NCBI GenBank assembly: GCA_017134815.1 | Contig: CP071032.1 | Coordinates: forward strand, 372,001 to 436,000 | Source: Lentisphaerota bacterium | GTDB taxonomy: Bacteria; Verrucomicrobiota; Lentisphaeria; Victivallales; Victivallaceae | Reading direction: 5' to 3' | Length of the DNA: 64,000 nucleotides | In this document: one piece after another, positions 35,317 through 44,952 of the stretch | Numbering within the stretch: the first letter of the stretch is position 1 | Layout of the letters: each line of letters begins with the position of its first letter | The notes under the pieces: generated by a model | Database searches by the model: none | What the model was told of the DNA's origin: nothing | The model's input: only the letters and a program-made list of their open reading frames with translations | Made by a program: the position numbers and the translations under genes

Positions 35317-35922
35317 TCAGCGGTAAAGACCGCGTTTTTTAATATATTTCAAGACGTCATCCGGAAGCCAGGCTTCTGGATATTCGCCATTCTGGATAAG
35401 ATCTCTCAGTGAAGTGGAAGATATTTCAAAATACGGCATTTGCAACTTACTTTGCAATAAAATGTCCGCTTCTTTTGGGTTCCAGTGCTGAAGCAGATCA
35501 TCTCTTGCCGGGTCACAATCGCGTCGCGGATAGGTAATTATCTCCCAGTTCTTCATTAATTCCTCAGCTTTATGCCAGGTGTGAAAATATGCCAGGCTGT
35601 CTCCACCGATGAGAATTTGTAAATTGATTCCGGGATTTTCCTGTTCAATTAGTTTAAGTATACTGACAGTGTAGGAAGGGCTCAACTGAGCTCTGCGTTC
35701 AATGTCCGATATAATAATATTTTCATTGTCCTTAAGCAGTAATTTCAGCATTTGCAGCCGATCCTCAAAACTGCTTATACGCTTGCCACGTTTATGTGGA
35801 GGGCTGAATGCCGGCACAAACATTATACGCTCTGTTATGCCGCTGGCCAGAATATGCTCGGCCAGTTTCAAGTGTCCTAAATGCGGGGGATCAAAAGTCC
35901 CGCCGAAAAATGCTGTTCGCAT
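35317..35922 (-). CDS. nadD: Nicotinate-nucleotide adenylyltransferase
   Basis: 201 residues. Makes deamido-NAD from nicotinate mononucleotide and ATP. N-terminal GGTFDPPHLGHLKLAEH contains the HxGH nucleotidyl-transfer motif; PPHKRG and the C-terminal ISSTSLRDLI phosphate-binding motif are intact. First gene of the nadD-rsfS pair and divergent from the CCA-adding enzyme. Confidence 0.96.
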   Translation of the reverse strand: MRTAFFGGTFDPPHLGHLKLAEHILASGITERIMFVPAFSPPHKRGKRISSFEDRLQMLKLLLKDNENIIISDIERRAQLSPSYTVSILKLIEQENPGINLQILIGGDSLAYFHTWHKAEELMKNWEIITYPRRDCDPARDDLLQHWNPKEADILLQSKLQMPYFEISSTSLRDLIQNGEYPEAWLPDDVLKYIKKRGLYR

Positions 35923-36071
35923 CTATAAATTTCCAGTCCTTTTAATTCACCGTCCTTTACTATAATCATATATTTGATTAACGTAATAAACAAGTCAAAA
36001 GTTTGTCATGACGGATTTTTGGAGTTATTTTTTTTATAACGAGCAAGAAATATACATCAGGTTAATACATT

Positions 36072-37412
36072 ATGAAAGTCGATATTCCGCAAAACAAAGT
36101 TACAACGGCTGCCGCTGCCGTTATAGGCAGACTGCGTTCAGCCGGCTTCAACGCCTGGTTTGTCGGCGGTACTGTCCGTGATATGCTGTTGGGCAAAACT
36201 CCCAAGGATGTCGATATAGTAACTGCCGCAAAACCCAGAGAAGTAGAAAATATCTTTGACCATGTCCGGGAAGTTGGTGTTTCATTCGGGGTAATGCTGG
36301 TCAAGTATGAAGATATATGGTTTGAGGTTGCAACCTTGCGCGAGGAGCGCAACTATCTGGATGGGCGCCGCCCTGCAGAGGTTAAATACACCAGTGATCC
36401 GGAAGTCGATGTCATGAGAAGAGATTTTACTGTAAACGGTCTGCTTTGTGATCCTTTCAACGGTGAGGTGATTGATTTTGTTGACGGCATTGCGGACTTG
36501 GAGCAGGGAATATTAAGGACAATCGGTCCTCCTGAAATTCGCTTCAATGAGGATTACCTTCGAATGCTGCGGGCTGTCAGGTTTGCGGCGAGGCTCAGGC
36601 TTGACATTGAAAAAGATACATTGCGCTTTATGAAAAAAATGGCGGCAAAAACAGGAGAACTTGCAATAGAAAGGGTTCGTGACGAACTGACCTCGATGCT
36701 TACCGGATCGTTTCCGGCAAGAGCAATGCGGCTGCTTGCCGAATGTGGAATGCTGGCAGTTATTCTGCCGGAGATTGACCGGATGCGGGGGGTAACTCAA
36801 CCACCGGAGTTCCATCCTGAAGGGGATGTTTTTGAACACACTATGCTGATGCTTGAGCACATGGTGCTTCCCAGCCCGGAGCTGGCATGGTGTGTGTTAT
36901 TGCATGATGTCGGTAAACCTGATACATACTTCAAAGAACCTGACGGCCGGGAGCGCTTTTTTAAACATGAGCATCTGGGAGCTGAAATGAGCGAAGCTGT
37001 TCTCAGGCGGCTCAAGGCGCCGAACCGGTTGATTGAAACAGTAAGTAAAACGGTAAGGAACCACATGCGGTTTGCCGCAGCCGGACAAATGAAAGCGGCC
37101 AAATTGAAGAAAATGATGGCTGTTCCAGAGTTTTCTCTTGAACTTGAACTGCACCGTATCGACTGCATTTCCAGTCACTGTATGCTTGATGTATACAATT
37201 TCCTGCTGGATCGTCTGGTGGAGAATGAAGGTGTTACGGAGCTTCCTGAACCTTTTCTGCGCGGCAAAGATCTTATTAAGCTTGGATTGATGCCAGGTCC
37301 TGATTTCAAATTAATTCTGGATAAAGTAAGGGATGGTCAGCTTGCAGGTTCTATTGTTGATAGAGCTGCAGCTATAGAATTTGTAAAGAATCATTTCCAT
37401 TATAAAAAATGA
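36072..37412 (+). CDS. CCA-adding tRNA nucleotidyltransferase / poly(A) polymerase family with HD domain
   Basis: 446 residues. Class II nucleotidyltransferase head: GGTVRDMLLGKTPKDVDIVT with the two metal aspartates, the RRDFTVNGL motif and EDYLRMLRAVRFAARL. A metal-dependent HD phosphohydrolase domain follows (FEHTMLMLEHM, LLHDVGKPDTYF, FKHEHLGAE), as in many CCA enzymes. Repairs or completes tRNA 3' CCA ends. Whether it also adds poly(A) tails cannot be decided by sequence. No second family member is in the window. Confidence 0.92.
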   Translation: MKVDIPQNKVTTAAAAVIGRLRSAGFNAWFVGGTVRDMLLGKTPKDVDIVTAAKPREVENIFDHVREVGVSFGVMLVKYEDIWFEVATLREERNYLDGRRPAEVKYTSDPEVDVMRRDFTVNGLLCDPFNGEVIDFVDGIADLEQGILRTIGPPEIRFNEDYLRMLRAVRFAARLRLDIEKDTLRFMKKMAAKTGELAIERVRDELTSMLTGSFPARAMRLLAECGMLAVILPEIDRMRGVTQPPEFHPEGDVFEHTMLMLEHMVLPSPELAWCVLLHDVGKPDTYFKEPDGRERFFKHEHLGAEMSEAVLRRLKAPNRLIETVSKTVRNHMRFAAAGQMKAAKLKKMMAVPEFSLELELHRIDCISSHCMLDVYNFLLDRLVENEGVTELPEPFLRGKDLIKLGLMPGPDFKLILDKVRDGQLAGSIVDRAAAIEFVKNHFHYKK

Positions 37413-37497
37413 CATTTATTTGAAATTGCCTTTTTTTTGCTGTAAATTTAAAGTTTAGTTTTCGAAAAGGCACTCTACAGCAAAAAGGTAAAAGTAA

Positions 37498-38823
37498 ATG
37501 GCAAATATCAGTTTGCATAATAATGACGACACCAGTGCGCTTGATTTCATGCAGTTGGAACATCTACGCGAAATTCAACTGGCCAGACTGCAGAAAACCA
37601 TAAGGCGTGCTTATGATAAAGTTGAGTTGTTCAGAAAGCGGCTGGATAAAATTTCATTTAAGCCTGAAGACCTGAAAACTCTTGATGATATTACAAAACT
37701 GCCATTTACCGTAAAGACTGATTTACGAGATACCTATCCTTTCGGGCTTTGCGCCAGCCCTATGGAGAAAATAGTCCGCCTTCATGCTTCCAGCGGCACA
37801 ACCGGAAAGCCAATTGTGGTTGCCTATACAGAAAACGACATCAAAGTATGGGCTCAGGCTATGAAGAGAACTTTTGCCTGTGCCGGTATTCACAAAGGGG
37901 ATATTGTTCAGAATTCATATGGTTACGGGTTGTTCACCGGCGGGCTTGGAGCCCATTACGGAGCGGAGGCTATTGGCGCAACAGTAGTGCCGACTTCCGG
38001 AGGAAATACGCAGCGCCAGATTATGGTACTTAAAGATTTCGGTGTCAGTGCGATTTGCTGTACTCCCAGTTACTTTAACTTCATTATTGAGAAAGCGGCT
38101 GAAACGGGTATTGCTATTCATGACCTGCCGTTGCGCGTTGGCATTTTCGGTGCCGAGCCATGGACACATGAAATGCGACGGCGCATTGAAGCGGAAAGCG
38201 GCATAAAAGCATATGATATTTACGGCCTTTCGGAAATTATCGGGCCCGGCGTAGGAATTGAGTGTGCCAGTCAGGATGGACTGCATATTTTTGAGGACCT
38301 TTTTTATCCTGAAATTATCAATCCGGAAACCGGAGAAGTGCTGCCGGATGGCGAGCATGGTGAACTGGTCCTGACTACTCTTCAGAAAGAGGCGATGCCG
38401 ATGATTCGTTATCGCACCCGTGATATTACCAGGATAATAGCCGAACCTTGTGCATGTGGACGCACTATCCGTCGGATTGAGCGAATTTCTACCCGCAGTG
38501 ACGATATGTTTATAATCCGCGGAGTAAATGTCTTTCCGTCTCAAATAGAAGCTGCTCTGTTGTCAGTTGAGGGGACTCTGCCGCATTATAATATTATTCT
38601 TTATTCGGCGAACGGAATGGACAATATCGAAGTTGATGTTGAAATAACCGAAGAAGTTTTCTCCGACAAGATACGCGCGATGGAATCGTTGCATAAGCGT
38701 CTTATGCACGCCCTGGAGCAGACTCTGGGACTGCGGGTCAAGGTCAAGCTTGTCGCACCGCAAACCATCCAGCGCAGCGAGGGCAAAGCCAGGCGGGTGA
38801 TTGATCGTCGTCTTAAGCAGTAG
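37498..38823 (+). CDS. paaK: Phenylacetate-CoA ligase family protein
   Basis: 441 residues, typical PaaK length. Adenylate-forming enzyme: P-loop-like HASSGTTGKPIVVAY, the aryl-pocket region YGYGLFTGGLGAHYGAEAIG, YGLSEIIGPGVGIEC and the C-terminal RTRDITRIIAEPCACGRT. It activates phenylacetate, indoleacetate or another aryl acid to its CoA thioester. No paa degradation genes or indolepyruvate oxidoreductase are next to it, so it may serve ATP formation from or capture of amino-acid-derived aryl acids. The substrate is uncertain. Confidence 0.9.
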   Translation: MANISLHNNDDTSALDFMQLEHLREIQLARLQKTIRRAYDKVELFRKRLDKISFKPEDLKTLDDITKLPFTVKTDLRDTYPFGLCASPMEKIVRLHASSGTTGKPIVVAYTENDIKVWAQAMKRTFACAGIHKGDIVQNSYGYGLFTGGLGAHYGAEAIGATVVPTSGGNTQRQIMVLKDFGVSAICCTPSYFNFIIEKAAETGIAIHDLPLRVGIFGAEPWTHEMRRRIEAESGIKAYDIYGLSEIIGPGVGIECASQDGLHIFEDLFYPEIINPETGEVLPDGEHGELVLTTLQKEAMPMIRYRTRDITRIIAEPCACGRTIRRIERISTRSDDMFIIRGVNVFPSQIEAALLSVEGTLPHYNIILYSANGMDNIEVDVEITEEVFSDKIRAMESLHKRLMHALEQTLGLRVKVKLVAPQTIQRSEGKARRVIDRRLKQ

Positions 38824-38880
38824 AAAGGGGGGAGACGTCATGATTTTTTCTATAGACGCCGCCCCTCAGAAAATTTATCA

Positions 38881-39558
38881 TCAACTTTGGAATGGTACCA
38901 GCATTCTGAATTTACTGGTGCCTGGCGGAACCGGTTGATTTACTTTGAATTTGGTAGTTCTGGCTTTTATATAGTAGTTGCCGTCAGATTTGCACTTAAA
39001 CATCATATTGGGGTCCGGCTGACAGATTTTTATGTCGATGCCTGGCCAGAGGCCGAACACTGCAATTGAAGCTCTGGTTTTATTTTTAAAACTCGGGTCT
39101 TTTACGGCATAATAAAAGTGAGAATTTACATCTCCGGCAGTAGTCTGTAGAATACCCTGGCTGTCAAACCCGGTGATATTGCAGGCGTAGTTTACAATAA
39201 TTACAGGAATTTGATTGTAATTCCAGAATTTGGTAATCAGAGGAGGGCAGGCTTCAGTTTTTACTTTTACCCTTATGTAGAACAGTGCTATTCTGATCTG
39301 CTTTTTTGTTTCCGGGGCGGTTAAAGTATAGCCGTTGTCAAAGTTAAGCTCGGCAAAATCCCAGATTTTACTCATACCTTGACCGCGAAAGCCTTTATTC
39401 AGTCGGTATTGTTTATCTAAATTTTTAATATATGCTGAATTTTCAATTGCTATGGAATTGGTTCTGACCTTTTGGGTGGTTTTTGCTTCTTCGCCCTTGA
39501 GTGGCAAAAGCACAGATACAGTCAGGGCGGCAATTAAAAAATAAGTCATTCTTTTCAT
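38881..39558 (-). CDS. Secreted beta-rich protein, unknown
   Basis: 225 residues. Signal peptide MKRMTYFLIAALTVSVLLPLKG, then a chain dominated by alternating beta strands (IRIALFYIRVKVKTEACPP, IPVIIVNYACNITGF, RASIAVFGLWPGIDIKICQP). Three cysteines in the mature part could allow one disulfide. No family recognised. Stands alone, convergent with paaK. Confidence 0.7.
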   Translation of the reverse strand: MKRMTYFLIAALTVSVLLPLKGEEAKTTQKVRTNSIAIENSAYIKNLDKQYRLNKGFRGQGMSKIWDFAELNFDNGYTLTAPETKKQIRIALFYIRVKVKTEACPPLITKFWNYNQIPVIIVNYACNITGFDSQGILQTTAGDVNSHFYYAVKDPSFKNKTRASIAVFGLWPGIDIKICQPDPNMMFKCKSDGNYYIKARTTKFKVNQPVPPGTSKFRMLVPFQS

Positions 39559-39928
39559 AGTAATTCTCCAGGTAGTAATGCTTTCTTCATGATCTCGAGT
39601 TGATAATAGCCTGCATGCAGTATTATTTCAAACTAATAAATAATATTATTTTGTACTCTTTTATATAAAATGATAATTTTCGGCTTTGAAATCAGAAAAT
39701 TGCGAGTTAAATGGGATGTTTCAGAGCAATTAGTCTCTATATGATTTAAAGCTGCAGCCGCGATCCGTCGCCGGCCGCACAAAATGCAAGGGGGGATAAA
39801 TAAACCGAGATTGTATAAAATAACTGTATATTTAGGATAAAAACTTTGTAATCATCATAAAAACAGTTGATTATTTTTGTTTTAAAAGTTATTTTTTATG
39901 GAAACAACTATTTATCAGGGAAATAATT
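39559..39928. other. Intergenic region ahead of the DUF3592-like pseudogene
   Basis: No gene seen. Mostly AT-rich with one abrupt GC-rich patch (about 39753-39800) and a CTGCATGCAG palindrome near 39611. No repeat copy elsewhere in the window was noticed. Confidence 0.5.
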
Positions 39929-40423
39929 TTGGCTGAATGTAATGCTTCAGGTAAGAAAAGCAGCTTAGGAGGGAAGCTTCTGGCTTCGCTTTTCTTTTTC
40001 ATTTTTCTGGCCGCCGGACTTGCCTTTACCGGGTTCATGGTGTTTTCTTTTTATCAAGGTGTTGTTCCAATGTTCTGGGATAAACTTCCTGCGTAATTAC
40101 ATCTTCGGCTTTACTGAAACCGAACAGCGCAAAGGCCAGGTATGATTTCAAGGTGAATTGTCGTTACTGCTGCAAGGGCAGGGAGTATCAATCTGTCCAG
40201 TTTGCAAACTCTTCAAAGCGGCTGGGCTATAAACAGGCTTCGAGATGTTTGAAAAGTTACCCGGCAGTGATTTGAGTACGAACTGGATCTTGAGCCGGAA
40301 AAAATCCAGTTTATCATTTTCTGGTATCTCGAAGACGGAGTCAATGAATTTGTCCAGAAAACGGAATTTACTCTTTCCACTTATGATGAAGAGATTATTC
40401 TTGAAGAAACACCTGAATCTTAA
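39929..40423 (+). pseudogene. Frameshifted DUF3592-like membrane protein gene
   Basis: Read in successive frames, this stretch gives one coherent ~165-residue protein. From a TTG at 39929 (AGGG upstream) it reads MAECNASGKKSSLGGKLLAS and a membrane helix to DKLPA (stop 40094-40096). One base on it continues NYIFGFTETEQRKGQV, then after another +1 shift YDFKVNCRYCCKGREYQSVQ, then after a third YELDLEPEKIQFIIFWYLED to ETPES and TAA at 40423. The order helix, then Y-x-V-x-x-x-Y-x-x-x-G-x-x-Y strands, matches DUF3592. The three shifts sum to one codon, restoring the first frame. Real decay or sequence error. Confidence 0.7.
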
Positions 40424-40453
40424 AAACAATCTAATTTAACTGCTGTAAAAGGC

Positions 40454-40483
40454 TTGACTTGACAGCAGTAAACAGACTATATT
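40454..40483 (+). promoter_or_regulatory. Promoter upstream of hddC
   Basis: TTGACT (40454-40459), 18-nt spacer, TATATT (40478-40483). A leader hairpin TTGCGG-N6-CCGCAA follows at about 40493-40511, before the gene at 40629. Confidence 0.55.
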
Positions 40484-40628
40484 ACTGCGTTGTTGCGGTA
40501 ACTTTCCGCAAGTTTGAAGAGAAATTGTGTAAATACTTGTTATTAGCTTTGATGATTGAGTATTGCCTTTTAGAATTTTTTAAAAATCAAGGTTTTTAGC
40601 AAGCCTAAATCTGACTACAGGAGGTTTT

Positions 40629-41321
40629 TTGAAACTCCAGGCTATTATACTTGCTGGAGGACTGGGGACTAGGCTTCGTTCGGAGGTCAGTGCCCTGCCT
40701 AAAGTAATGGCTCCGGTGAATAACCGGCCTTTTATCGAATATCTTCTTGACGACCTCAAACGGCAGGGATTTTCCCGTGTTATTCTGGCCGTTGGTTACA
40801 TGGCAGATACTATAATTGAACATTTCGGCAAAGAATATGCCGGGATGCAGATTGAATATTCTGTTGAAGAAGAGCTGCTGGGTACCGGGGGCGGTATCAG
40901 GCAGGCTATGACTATGTCTGACCATTCAGCACCGTGCTTTGTTTTAAACGGTGATACCTACCTTGAGCTTGACTATGCTAAAATGCTGCAGAAGCATCAG
41001 CAGCGTAAGTGTCAATTGAGCATGACCTTGCGTCATGTTGATGATGTTTACCGCTATGGAGCAATCAAGTTTGACGATAATGGAATCGTAGACGCGTTTT
41101 GCGAAAAGGGAGAAAGCGGCTCCGGATTTATAAATGCCGGTACTTACTTGCTGGAACCTGATGTTTTTGCCAAATATGATCTGCCTCAGAAGTTTTCATT
41201 TGAGACGGATTTCCTGGCTGCCAATATCAAAGATATCAAGCCGGTTGCATGTCTGGCTGAAGGTAAGTTTATTGATATTGGAATACCTGAGGATTTCAGA
41301 CGAGTACAGAATATGCTTTAG
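40629..41321 (+). CDS. hddC: D-glycero-alpha-D-manno-heptose 1-phosphate guanylyltransferase-like nucleotidyltransferase
   Basis: 230 residues. Sugar-1-phosphate nucleotidyltransferase: ILAGGLGTRLRSEV with the pyrophosphorylase signature, LPKVMAPVNNRPFI, LGTGGGIRQAM and the metal-binding VLNGDTYLEL. Size and motifs fit HddC, which makes GDP-heptose; an hddA-like kinase at 51332-52345 supports this. Start is TTG at 40629 with AGGAGG four nt before it; no nearby ATG. It has its own promoter and faces the glycan operon. Other GDP/NDP sugars are possible. Confidence 0.8.
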   Translation: MKLQAIILAGGLGTRLRSEVSALPKVMAPVNNRPFIEYLLDDLKRQGFSRVILAVGYMADTIIEHFGKEYAGMQIEYSVEEELLGTGGGIRQAMTMSDHSAPCFVLNGDTYLELDYAKMLQKHQQRKCQLSMTLRHVDDVYRYGAIKFDDNGIVDAFCEKGESGSGFINAGTYLLEPDVFAKYDLPQKFSFETDFLAANIKDIKPVACLAEGKFIDIGIPEDFRRVQNML

Positions 41322-41370
41322 AAAAGGCGGCTTCTTTGTAAAAGAGTTGTTCTATTATACTTCTCAAACA

Positions 41371-41399
41371 ACTGGCATCGTCATTAAAACGATGTCAGT
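41371..41399. terminator. Bidirectional hairpin between hddC and the glycan operon
   Basis: ACTGGCATCGT (41371-41381) and ACGATGTCAGT (41389-41399), 11 bp with one G-U pair. T-rich sequence follows on both strands. It overlaps the stop of the minus-strand glycosyltransferase. Confidence 0.65.
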
Positions 41400-42477
41400 T
41401 GTTCAGCATTTTATTCATCATTTTTTTGTACAGGTTGGTAATAAGTGGTATGGATTTTTCCAGTCCGCATTTGCAAATCAGCTTGTGTATTGTTGAATCC
41501 GGCGCATTAATCTTATGTCCAATACTCTCAAGGCGGTTAATAAGGTAAACCTTTGATGTCGTAAACCTTGAAAATCCCTTGTTTGAGCATAAATTGGCAT
41601 ATCTGGCTTCCAGAACAGACCCGATGCGCCTGCTGCTCATGCGCCTGGAGTGAACTGCCGAATTCTCTTTTTTAGGCAGCAGGCGGCCACTGGAAAATGA
41701 TTCTACCGATACAAAAGCGTGTCCTGTTAAATGAAGATTGTGCGGATCTGATTTTTTATTATTTTTGTCTGGAATATTATAAGCGGAACTGTGCGGAGCG
41801 GGATGGGCAAAGTGCCAGATCAGACAGGTGTCTGGATCTTCCCATTTTTCATGAATGCCGGCATTTATCATGCGCCACCCAAGGTCATATGGACCGCAGT
41901 AAAATCCCCGCAGATTTTTATGTTCGTCAAAGCCACCGAAGTTGATGGCGTCTACTTTTCTAACTGTCATGCAGGCACCGACATTTTCCCATAGTTTCTG
42001 CCAGGGGAAATTTTTAATCTGCTCGAGCGATTTAAGTTGATCATTGCCGGGAAATTCTATATTAGTTCTTGCTTCATAATGCATAAGTACAAGCGGCCTG
42101 AATCCGCCTTTATCATCATCAAAGTTGCTGAGAATTGATGAAATAAAATTTTCCGGGAAGACAGCATCACTGTCAACAATCGTGATAAGATCTCCCCGAG
42201 CCTGAAGAAGTCCCGCATTATAGGCAACGTGTTTATGATAACGACCGGTATATCCACAGGTTATTACTGTGTCAGCTTTTTCTAACACTATATCAGGGGT
42301 TCTATTATAAAGTTCAACCCAGATTAATTCATAATCTTCACGTTTAATATCTTGTTTTTCGAGCCAATGAAGAGCTTGAAAGTATTCCCGTACCTCCCAG
42401 TCCAGCAAAATCAGCGAGACCTTTGGCGGCTTACGGTATTCTCGATGTTTATGAATTTTTATCTTGTGTTTATCCAT
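41395..42477 (-). CDS. Glycosyltransferase family 2
   Basis: 360 residues. GT-A fold with SLILLDWEVREYFQAL, the donor-handling YNAGLLQARGDLITIVDSDA (DSD at 102-104) and a C-terminal acceptor part GFYCGPYDLGWRMINAG ending WHFAHPAP. No membrane helix. Last gene of the surface-glycan operon, so it probably adds one residue of the exported polymer on the cytosolic side. Donor sugar unknown. Confidence 0.85.
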   Translation of the reverse strand: MDKHKIKIHKHREYRKPPKVSLILLDWEVREYFQALHWLEKQDIKREDYELIWVELYNRTPDIVLEKADTVITCGYTGRYHKHVAYNAGLLQARGDLITIVDSDAVFPENFISSILSNFDDDKGGFRPLVLMHYEARTNIEFPGNDQLKSLEQIKNFPWQKLWENVGACMTVRKVDAINFGGFDEHKNLRGFYCGPYDLGWRMINAGIHEKWEDPDTCLIWHFAHPAPHSSAYNIPDKNNKKSDPHNLHLTGHAFVSVESFSSGRLLPKKENSAVHSRRMSSRRIGSVLEARYANLCSNKGFSRFTTSKVYLINRLESIGHKINAPDSTIHKLICKCGLEKSIPLITNLYKKMMNKMLNN

Positions 42478-42532
42478 TTAAAACCTGTTGAGGTGCGTTA
42501 TATTTAATTAATACTTAAATCGATATTAGAAA

Positions 42533-43582
42533 TTATGTGTTTGCCAGAAAATGCTCCGGGATCGGGATATCACTGTAATCAGGCATTTCGATATTCTGCC
42601 ATTTGCCGTTTACCTTGCGCTGAACCCAAAGGCCTTCTCTTTCAGACACATGTTCATTAAAAAACTCTCCAACAGCGAGTGTTACTCCAGGATGATAAAA
42701 CCTCTCTGTCTTATTATCCTGAATGTAATCATAATTCAAGTGCTGCCTGGCCTGTTCAATGTCTATATCTGTAATGTGAAGCTCAAGGTCGTCACCACAA
42801 ATATAACCGCCCTCTTTGACAATTCTGGAGTAATTCTCCAGGTCTTTTTTAACTGCCGCATAGTTGTGGTTGCCGTCAATAAACAGAATATCTACCTGTT
42901 CGTCTTTCAGCATCGGGATCAGAAAGTCGCTTGGGCACTTCATTAATTTGATATGATCGCCATGGCCTGAGCATTTTATATTATGCAGCAGCAGGTCTAC
43001 GATGTAACCTTCTTTTAGCGCGTTGCGCATGGCTACATAAACAGATCTGTCAATGTTTTTATCGAAATAAGGAACAAGCGGATCGACACAGATTACATCG
43101 CCGTTATTGTCAAAATATTTAGTTACTGATTCAGCCCAGGTCAAGGCCGAGCCGCCAGCCCAGGTGCCAATTTCCATTATTGAAATAGAATCGAAACCTT
43201 CCTTCCTTTTTTCTCTGACAAGGGCCTGCATGACACGATGTCGGTCCGGAACACCTTGAGTGGCAAACATTACCTTCCCAAAGTAAACTTTATCGTTTAA
43301 AATACAACGCTTAAACTCTTCCAGGTCCTGGTCGGTAATTCTCTCATGACTGCGTATATTCTGAAGCATAGCTTCCATATTAGGGCAATCGAATGTCTTG
43401 TCCTCTTCCTCAGCAACTATGTTCTGAGGCTGGCTATTTGCTGCAGCCGGCTCCGGTTGGGAGCTGGCATCCGCCGGTTCAATCCTGGCCTCTGCATTCT
43501 GATCATTCTTTTTAACAGATTCATTTTTAGATGTTTGATTGGAATTAACCTGTTTATTGGATGTTTTTTCGTTTGTATCCAT
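42533..43582 (-). CDS. SAM-dependent methyltransferase (class I, Methyltransf_24-like)
   Basis: 349 residues. A low-complexity polar N-terminus (~1-60, rich in Asn, Gln, Glu, Ala) is followed by a class I fold: SIMEIGTWAGGSALTWAESV (SAM site), GDVICVDPLVP, and VDILFIDGNHNYAAVKKDLE. The latter pattern is common in sugar-modifying enzymes of cephalosporin-hydroxylase/CmcI type. It lies between wzt and a glycosyltransferase, so capping or modifying the exported glycan is a good guess; capping methyltransferases often set chain length for Wzm/Wzt exporters. Confidence 0.8.
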   Translation of the reverse strand: MDTNEKTSNKQVNSNQTSKNESVKKNDQNAEARIEPADASSQPEPAAANSQPQNIVAEEEDKTFDCPNMEAMLQNIRSHERITDQDLEEFKRCILNDKVYFGKVMFATQGVPDRHRVMQALVREKRKEGFDSISIMEIGTWAGGSALTWAESVTKYFDNNGDVICVDPLVPYFDKNIDRSVYVAMRNALKEGYIVDLLLHNIKCSGHGDHIKLMKCPSDFLIPMLKDEQVDILFIDGNHNYAAVKKDLENYSRIVKEGGYICGDDLELHITDIDIEQARQHLNYDYIQDNKTERFYHPGVTLAVGEFFNEHVSEREGLWVQRKVNGKWQNIEMPDYSDIPIPEHFLANT

Positions 43583-43644
43583 ATATATTAAATCCTTTAG
43601 GTAAAAACTAACATTTTACAATTCAATCTAAGTTCAGCAAAAAA

Positions 43645-44949
43645 TTAATGTTTAACTTTCCAGGTTCCTTTTACACAGTAATCGAACCAGTCACGAGGTG
43701 AAAAAATCAGTTCTGGGTGCCTTTTGTTATAAATATTAGCAATTTCTTTATTCAAAAACACCGGTACATCATTCTCCAATACCGCTAATTGAACAATACA
43801 ATTACCCTCGGTGAAATACAAGTTGTCAGAAACACATGCCACTTTGCCAGCTGGCGGCAGCTTGGCTAATCCAAGTTCATTACTGTCTGCAAGCAGCCCA
43901 CATGAATTATACTGATCCGTGGTATTGACAGCAAAAGCAATTTTAAAATTATCAATTTCGCGGTCAAATTCGTATTCAAAAGAAAAGCGCAGCTTACCAC
44001 CGGCATGAAAGGTTTTACTTTCAAAAGGCTCAACCCGGAAATTTTTTACTTTGAAACCGCAATTTGTCTCGGAGGGAATTTCAGCAGGCGGCTCCGGTTC
44101 TTCATTCGCTTCCGGCTCCAGGGCCGCTTCAGGTTCCGGTTCTGGCGCAGGTGCTCCTGGTGGAATATTCGCGTATTTTTCCATATAAAGCTGGGCAATT
44201 GATTCAGTATCACTGAATGCCATCTGTTCTCCATGATTCAGGAGCAGGGCTTTTTCGGTCAGGGCCCTGACTGAATAGAGGTCATGGCTGACAAACAGAA
44301 TAGTGTGGCCTGCTTCATGATAAGAACGCATTTTATCCAGGCACTTTTTCTGAAAATTGGCATCGCCAACCGCAAGAACTTCATCGACAATGAGCACTTC
44401 TGGCTCAAGGTGGGCCGCGACGGAAAACGCCAGCCGCATGAACATACCGCTGGAATAATTTTTAACCGGCATTTCAATGAACTCTTCAACGCCTGAGAAA
44501 TCTACAATTTCATCAAATTTGCTGCGTATTTCCGAACGGCTCATACCAAGTACAATGCCATTTAGAATTATGTTTTCCCGGCCGGTAAGCTCAGGGTGAA
44601 AACCGGTCCCGACTCCAAGCAAAGAACCGATTCTACCAACGACCTCAATTCTGCCGCAAGTCGGTTCTGCAACTCTGCTGATAATTTTCAGCAGAGTGCT
44701 TTTACCTGATCCGTTTCTACCGACAACTCCAAGGATATCGCCTTGTTCCAAGTCAAAATTTATATCTTTTATTGCCCAGAATGTTTTTTCTTTAGGCGGA
44801 GCAGATTCTCCGTTCATCATTCGGCGGATGTAGTTGTACGGCATAGCAGCAATTTGCGCGGCAAGATCAGTGAAGTTCTTGTATTGCATGTGGTTATCAC
44901 AGATCTTATATTTTTTGCCAAGGTCTCTGACTTTTATAACGGTACTCAT
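43645..44949 (-). CDS. wzt: Polysaccharide ABC exporter ATPase with C-terminal glycan-binding domain
   Basis: 434 residues. ATPase domain (1-260): Walker A GVVGRNGSGKSTLLK (~75-88), signature YSSGM (165-169), Walker B VLIVDEVLAVGD (185-196), H-loop SHDLY. A Pro/Glu linker (PAPEPEPEAALEPEA, ~265-292) leads to a beta-rich domain (~298-434) like the Wzt carbohydrate-binding domain that recognises a modified chain end before export. Pairs with the permease 4 nt upstream. Confidence 0.93.
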   Translation of the reverse strand: MSTVIKVRDLGKKYKICDNHMQYKNFTDLAAQIAAMPYNYIRRMMNGESAPPKEKTFWAIKDINFDLEQGDILGVVGRNGSGKSTLLKIISRVAEPTCGRIEVVGRIGSLLGVGTGFHPELTGRENIILNGIVLGMSRSEIRSKFDEIVDFSGVEEFIEMPVKNYSSGMFMRLAFSVAAHLEPEVLIVDEVLAVGDANFQKKCLDKMRSYHEAGHTILFVSHDLYSVRALTEKALLLNHGEQMAFSDTESIAQLYMEKYANIPPGAPAPEPEPEAALEPEANEEPEPPAEIPSETNCGFKVKNFRVEPFESKTFHAGGKLRFSFEYEFDREIDNFKIAFAVNTTDQYNSCGLLADSNELGLAKLPPAGKVACVSDNLYFTEGNCIVQLAVLENDVPVFLNKEIANIYNKRHPELIFSPRDWFDYCVKGTWKVKH

Positions 44950-44952
44950 TTT

